The translations under genes and the position numbers were made by a program. A DNA stretch of 9,993 nucleotides from CAXRGH01 sp964230195 (GTDB lineage: Bacteria > Pseudomonadota > Gammaproteobacteria > Enterobacterales > Alteromonadaceae): the NCBI GenBank assembly GCA_964230195.1, contig CAXRGH010000126.1, forward strand, positions 1 through 9,993, read 5' to 3'. This document shows positions 6,733 through 9,993 of the stretch, in pieces. The notes under the pieces are model-generated. The model was not told the origin of the DNA, ran no database searches, and was given only the letters and a program-made list of their open reading frames with translations. Every line of letters starts with the position of its first letter. Position 1 is the first letter of the stretch.

Positions 6733-6960
6733 ATGGCTCGTTTTTTCAGACGTCGTAAATTCTGCCGTTTCTCGGCTGAAGGCGTACAACAAATTGATTA
6801 CAAAGACATCAACTTGCTTAAAAACTACATTACTGAAAGTGGTAAGATCGTACCAAGCCGTATTACTGGCACAAGTGCGAAGTATCAGCGTCAGTTGTCT
6901 ACTGCAATTAAGCGTGCACGCTTCCTAGCGTTGCTTCCTTACACTGATTCACACAAGTAA
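6733..6960 (+). CDS. rpsR: 30S ribosomal protein bS18
   Basis: A 75-aa protein, the same length as E. coli bS18 and nearly identical over MARFFRRRKFCRFSAEGVQ, IDYKDINLLKNYITESGKIV and PSRITGTSAKYQRQL. It partners bS6 on the 30S platform. Two positions in the RNA-binding part differ from E. coli (TSAKYQRQLSTAIKRAR where E. coli has arginines in place of S and T-side residues), which is within ordinary variation. A strong GAGGAG site precedes the ATG. rplI follows after 12 nt. Confidence 0.98.
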   Translation: MARFFRRRKFCRFSAEGVQQIDYKDINLLKNYITESGKIVPSRITGTSAKYQRQLSTAIKRARFLALLPYTDSHK

Positions 6961-6972
6961 GGGGTTAGTGAA

Positions 6973-7425
6973 ATGCAAGTAATTCTATTAGACAAAGTTG
7001 CGAACCTTGGTAGCCTAGGCGACCAGGTTGAAGTTAAAGCTGGTTATGCACGTAACTTCCTTTTGCCGCAAGGCAAAGCAGTTGCTGCAACCAAAGCAAA
7101 CGTCGAGAAGTTTGAAGCACGTCGTGCGGAACTTGAAGCGAAAATTGCTGAGCAATTAGCTGCTGCTGAAGCTCGTGCTGCTGAATTAGCAGAACTTGCT
7201 GAAGTGACTATTGCTTCTCCAGCTGGTGACGAAGGTAAACTATTAGGTTCAATCTGTACTCGCGACATCTCTGAAGCAATCAGCGCTGCAGGCGTAGCGG
7301 TTACCAAAGCAGAAGTTAAGTTGCCTACTGGTACTTTACGTGAAACTGGTGAATTTGACATTGATGTTCAACTTCACGCAGACGTAACAGCAACTATCAA
7401 ATTAGTGATTATTCGCGAAGCGTAA
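6973..7425 (+). CDS. rplI: 50S ribosomal protein bL9
   Basis: A 150-aa protein, one residue longer than E. coli bL9. The N-terminal RNA-binding domain has MQVILLDKVANLGSLGDQVE, VKAGYARNFLLPQGKAVAAT; a long Ala/Glu-rich helix spans about 42-75; the C-terminal domain has GKLLGSICTRDISEAISAAG and ends TIKLVIIREA. bL9 bridges ribosomes at the base of the L1 stalk and affects frame maintenance. The ATG is preceded by AAGGGG about 8 nt upstream. It is the last gene of the operon and is followed by a strong terminator. Confidence 0.98.
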   Translation: MQVILLDKVANLGSLGDQVEVKAGYARNFLLPQGKAVAATKANVEKFEARRAELEAKIAEQLAAAEARAAELAELAEVTIASPAGDEGKLLGSICTRDISEAISAAGVAVTKAEVKLPTGTLRETGEFDIDVQLHADVTATIKLVIIREA

Positions 7426-7443
7426 GCAAAACGAATATGACCT

Positions 7444-7470
7444 AAAAAGGGACCATTTGGTCCCTTTTTT
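7444..7470. terminator. Bidirectional rho-independent terminator between rplI and the SDR gene
   Basis: An 11-bp perfect stem pairs AAAAAGGGACC (7444-7454) with GGTCCCTTTTT (7459-7469) around a 4-nt loop. A U-run forms on either strand because the stem itself starts with A5 and ends with T6. It lies 19 nt after the rplI stop and 27 nt after the stop of the convergent minus-strand gene, so it can serve both. Confidence 0.92.
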
Positions 7471-7496
7471 ATTGCCTTTGAAACTTGAATTGTCAC

Positions 7497-8213
7497 CTAA
7501 TCATTGTATATCAAGGGATGTGAATTTTCCCATAAGTCCCATGTCTCATTGTGACACAATAACCTTGCCATAAAATCAGCAACGTTGATTCGACTAACCT
7601 TACCATCCTCGGTAATTGGGCATCTATCATTGATACGTCTAGTGTTATATTGTGTGACTTCAGGACGATCAGTCAAACTGCCGGGCCGAACGATACAAGC
7701 GTTACTGTATGTGTCTTGGGAATGGCTTAACAGCGCTTTTGCTGCCTCAACATTGTCCTTATGAGGGGGGAGCAAATAATACAGTGCAGTCAAAACAATA
7801 CGTCCAATTAAAGAAACTTTGTCGCCATGGTTGGTGTAGATGTTTCCAGAAGTATTCATCAGCACAATTTTAATGGGTCTAGGCACTTCAGATGCGGCTT
7901 GAGATAATTGCTGCACAAATTTGGTCAGCCACAGTTTAGGTTGTTTAAATACGCCCTTGAAAGACAATGAATAGCCAAGGCATATACCAACACCATCAAC
8001 ATCAGATAATAGTGAGACTAAGTCACGTTTGGTGAGTGACGTTACATCTTGTTCAATGATCCGTAGCAGTCCTCGGGTTTGGGGGATGTCAGGTAGTTTT
8101 TGGCGATTTCGTACGAGTGCGGTGACACTGTGTCCTTGATTCAACAATGTTTGCATTAGGTGCTTTCCAGTCTCCCCCGTAGCACCGACCACTAAGATAT
8201 GTTTATTTTCCAT
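7497..8213 (-). CDS. Atypical short-chain dehydrogenase / NAD(P)H-binding (NmrA-like) protein
   Basis: A 238-aa cytosolic protein with a Rossmann fold. The dinucleotide-binding GxxGxxG motif is at 10-16 in ILVVGATGETGKHL, followed by SVTALVRNRQKL, where the arginine suggests NADP(H) preference. IIEQDVTS and DVDGVGICLGYS follow at the second and third beta strands. IKIVLMNTSG takes the place of the strand leading to the usual SDR active serine, and ACIVRPGSLTDRPE (about 172-185) is the strand-loop typical of the NAD(P)H-binding (PF13460-like) family. There is no clear YxxxK pair, so it may be a redox sensor or a non-classical reductase; the substrate is unknown. I chose ATG 8213 (MENKHILVVG), with GGGA upstream; ATG 8252 in frame would add 13 residues and lacks a ribosome binding site. 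The gene lies opposite to and between rplI and dnaB. Confidence 0.82.
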   Translation of the reverse strand: MENKHILVVGATGETGKHLMQTLLNQGHSVTALVRNRQKLPDIPQTRGLLRIIEQDVTSLTKRDLVSLLSDVDGVGICLGYSLSFKGVFKQPKLWLTKFVQQLSQAASEVPRPIKIVLMNTSGNIYTNHGDKVSLIGRIVLTALYYLLPPHKDNVEAAKALLSHSQDTYSNACIVRPGSLTDRPEVTQYNTRRINDRCPITEDGKVSRINVADFMARLLCHNETWDLWENSHPLIYND

Positions 8214-8336
8214 TGTGATATCCCATAACGTTGTTTTGACTTTATTATGCATACAACTGGCGAAAGAGTAGACTACCGAATTGTGAGAAAATGTTAATGA
8301 AGAAATTGACTGTATTCAAAAACATTTCAAGGGTAA

Positions 8337-8376
8337 ACTATTCCTCAATAGTAATGATGTGCAAACACACTGTTTG
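8337..8376. promoter_or_regulatory. Two inverted repeats in the dnaB upstream region
   Basis: ACTATT-4-AATAGT (8337-8352) and CAAACA-3-TGTTTG (8362-8376) are perfect 6-bp dyads 9 nt apart in the 197-bp space shared by the divergent SDR and dnaB genes. A -10-like TATCAT lies at 8390-8395, just downstream, but has no good -35. The dyads have the size of operator half-sites; no regulator can be named, and one such dyad is expected by chance fairly often. Confidence 0.25.
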
Positions 8377-8450
8377 GTACGAACACCCTTATCATCTGAA
8401 ATCAATGTTAGATGTTGGGATATGTCACAGAAAAATTTTACGAGGCGTCA

Positions 8451-9836
8451 GTGAAAGCTATTACGAGTAGTGATAAAAAAGTAGAGAAATTGAAAGTACC
8501 TCCCCATTCACTGGAAGCGGAGCAATCCGTCATTGGCAGTTTGTTAATCGCGCCTTCATCGTGGGATAAAGTCGCCGAGATCTTGCTCGATACTGATTTT
8601 TACAATCATTCTCACAAGTTAATTTATGGAGCAATTCTAAAGTTACTCGCAACAGATCAGCCGGTAGATCTTATTACTGTGTCTGAAGCTCTCGAGAAAA
8701 TTGATCAATTAGATGACGTTGGTGGCATCGCTTATCTTGGCGAACTAGCCAAAAATACACCGAGTTCGGCAAATGTTGTAGCTTATGCCGAGATCATTAA
8801 AGAACGCTCAATTGTGCGAGAATTGATTGGTGTCGCAAATGATATCTCTGAAACTGGCTACAACCCCGAAGGTAGAGACAGTTCTGAACTTTTGGATCTT
8901 GCCGAGAGCAAAGTATTTGAGATCGCTGAAAAAAGAACAACGGAAAACGAGGGTCCGCAAAATGTTGAAAAGGTCCTCTCGACCACGATCGAGCGACTTG
9001 AAGAACTGGTTAAAAGTAATAAAGAGGTTACCGGAGTTTCTACCGGTTATACGGATTTGGATAAAAAAACCAGTGGGTTACAACCTTCTGACTTAATCAT
9101 TGTAGCTGCGCGTCCTTCCATGGGTAAAACAACGTTTGCAATGAACTTGGCTGAAAATGCCATGATGTTGGAAGAAAAGCCTGTGCTAGTGTTTAGTTTA
9201 GAAATGCCGGCAGAGCAGATTATGATGAGGATGTTAGCGTCACTAAGTCGTGTTGATCAAACAAGGATCAGAACAGCAAGATTGGAAGATGAGGATTGGC
9301 AACGTATTTCTAATACCATGTCAATGCTAAAACAAAAAGAGAACTTGTACATTGATGATTCTTCGGGTCTGACACCAATGGAAGTTCGCACGCGCGCCCG
9401 CAAGATACATCGTGATCATGGTGGTCTGAGTATGATCATGATTGATTATTTACAGCTAATGCGAGTACCAAGTCTCAGTGATAATCGAACATTAGAAATT
9501 GCTGAGATATCTCGGTCATTAAAAGCATTGGCGAAAGAGCTAGGTGTGCCGGTCATTGCTTTGTCTCAGTTAAACCGTAGTTTGGAACAAAGAGCCGATA
9601 AACGTCCTGTTAACTCAGACCTCCGCGAATCGGGTTCAATAGAGCAGGATGCGGATTTGATCATGTTTATCTACCGTGATGAGGTATACAACGAAAATAG
9701 TCCTGAAAAAGGCATTTCTGAAATCATCTTAGGTAAGCAGCGTAATGGCCCCATTGGAACTGTAAGACTGACGTTCCAAGGTCAGTTTTCACGATTCGAT
9801 AACTACGCTGGCCCTGCAGTATCAGATGAGTATTAA
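8451..9836 (+). CDS. dnaB: Replicative DNA helicase DnaB
   Basis: From GTG 8451 the protein has 461 residues (E. coli 471). The N-terminal primase-interacting domain carries LKVPPHSLEAEQSVIGSLL and GGIAYLGELAKNTPSSANV. A linker precedes the RecA-like motor, with GVSTGYTDLDKKTSGLQPSD, Walker A ARPSMGKTT (about 220-228), VLVFSLEMPAEQIMMRMLAS, Walker B IMIDYLQLMRVP, ALSQLNRSLEQRADKRP, SDLRESGSIEQDADLIMFIY and KQRNGPIGTVRLTFQGQ. The hexamer encircles the lagging strand and unwinds DNA 5'-3' at the fork. I prefer GTG 8451 because GAGG lies 5 nt upstream; ATG 8412 in frame adds 13 residues that are not DnaB-like and has no ribosome binding site. A 10-codon frame overlaps the GTG. The gene is monocistronic here and ends at a strong terminator. 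Confidence 0.97.
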   Translation: MKAITSSDKKVEKLKVPPHSLEAEQSVIGSLLIAPSSWDKVAEILLDTDFYNHSHKLIYGAILKLLATDQPVDLITVSEALEKIDQLDDVGGIAYLGELAKNTPSSANVVAYAEIIKERSIVRELIGVANDISETGYNPEGRDSSELLDLAESKVFEIAEKRTTENEGPQNVEKVLSTTIERLEELVKSNKEVTGVSTGYTDLDKKTSGLQPSDLIIVAARPSMGKTTFAMNLAENAMMLEEKPVLVFSLEMPAEQIMMRMLASLSRVDQTRIRTARLEDEDWQRISNTMSMLKQKENLYIDDSSGLTPMEVRTRARKIHRDHGGLSMIMIDYLQLMRVPSLSDNRTLEIAEISRSLKALAKELGVPVIALSQLNRSLEQRADKRPVNSDLRESGSIEQDADLIMFIYRDEVYNENSPEKGISEIILGKQRNGPIGTVRLTFQGQFSRFDNYAGPAVSDEY

Positions 9837-9855
9837 CTACCGACATAAAGCTGAC

Positions 9856-9884
9856 AAAAATGCGAGCATTTAGCTCGCATTTTT
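9856..9884. terminator. Rho-independent terminator of dnaB, probably bidirectional
   Basis: A 12-bp perfect stem pairs AAAAATGCGAGC (9856-9867) with GCTCGCATTTTT (9873-9884) around a 5-nt loop, 19 nt after the dnaB stop. Because the stem begins with A5, the minus strand also gives a T-run, and the convergent gene at the right edge ends 25 nt away, so it probably serves both. Confidence 0.92.
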
Positions 9885-9908
9885 AATGGACCAGTTTTTT
9901 TGACAATA

Positions 9909-9993
9909 TTAACGCTTAACTTTCGTTTTTGTATTGGCAGATACTTTCGCTTCAATTCGACGATTGACACGATGAGCAGTAGGCGTGTTCCCC
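9909..9993 (-). CDS. C-terminal end of a probable OmpA-family protein (runs off right edge)
   Basis: The minus strand enters the window in frame as GNTPTAHRVNRRIEAKVSAN and continues TKTKVKR to a TAA at 9911-9909. The HRVNRRIEAKV block, with the paired arginines after Asn near the C-terminus, matches the end of the OmpA-like peptidoglycan-binding domain, where the arginine contacts diaminopimelate. Only 27 residues are present, so the protein's size, signal peptide and beta-barrel cannot be seen. Other proteins carrying an OmpA-like domain (Pal, MotB/MotY-like or TPR-OmpA) are possible. It converges on dnaB and shares the terminator between them. Confidence 0.55.
   Translation of the reverse strand, partial: GNTPTAHRVNRRIEAKVSANTKTKVKR

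Noticed and set aside
7044..7361. 105-codon minus-strand frame inside rplI
   Set aside because: It is antisense to a certain ribosomal protein gene; its Ala/Ser-rich translation reflects rplI codon use.

Overview
The window looks like chromosomal DNA of a marine gammaproteobacterium, most likely of the Alteromonadales. The evidence is the close resemblance of bS6, bS18, bL9 and DnaB to their enterobacterial counterparts, the YbdG, YihG and YbbK/YbbJ-type genes, and the moderately AT-rich composition. The genus assignment is inference.

Left part (1-3252, minus strand). Four genes are packed tightly and read leftward: two tandem paralogous YihG-type lysophospholipid acyltransferases, a YbdG/MscM-type mechanosensitive channel, and a pterin-4a-carbinolamine dehydratase cut by the left edge. 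The gaps are 14, 16 and 11 nt, so this is almost certainly one operon. It joins membrane-lipid acylation with a membrane-tension channel.

Middle (3253-4808). A gene-poor stretch holds one minus-strand family 25 glycosyltransferase gene. It is broken by an in-frame TAG at codon 25, but still has a good ribosome binding site and a promoter-like element. It is flanked by about 340 and 580 bases in which no other gene is credible.

Right-middle (4809-6202, plus strand). A two-gene membrane operon encodes an SPFH/stomatin-like protein (QmcA/YbbK type) and its small NfeD-like partner (YbbJ type), 2 nt apart.

Right part (6227-9884). The ribosomal operon rpsF-rpsR-rplI has a structured leader and ends in a strong bidirectional terminator. 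No priB lies between rpsF and rpsR. A convergent NAD(P)-binding SDR-like gene follows on the minus strand, then the replicative helicase gene dnaB on the plus strand with its own perfect-stem terminator. The last 85 bases hold the C-terminal end of a minus-strand gene, probably of the OmpA family.

No CRISPR array, transposase, phage gene, tRNA or rRNA was seen. The region is largely core genome. The most notable points are the amber-interrupted glycosyltransferase and the acyltransferase pair-mechanosensitive channel operon. I found no convincing undescribed defence or mobile system.
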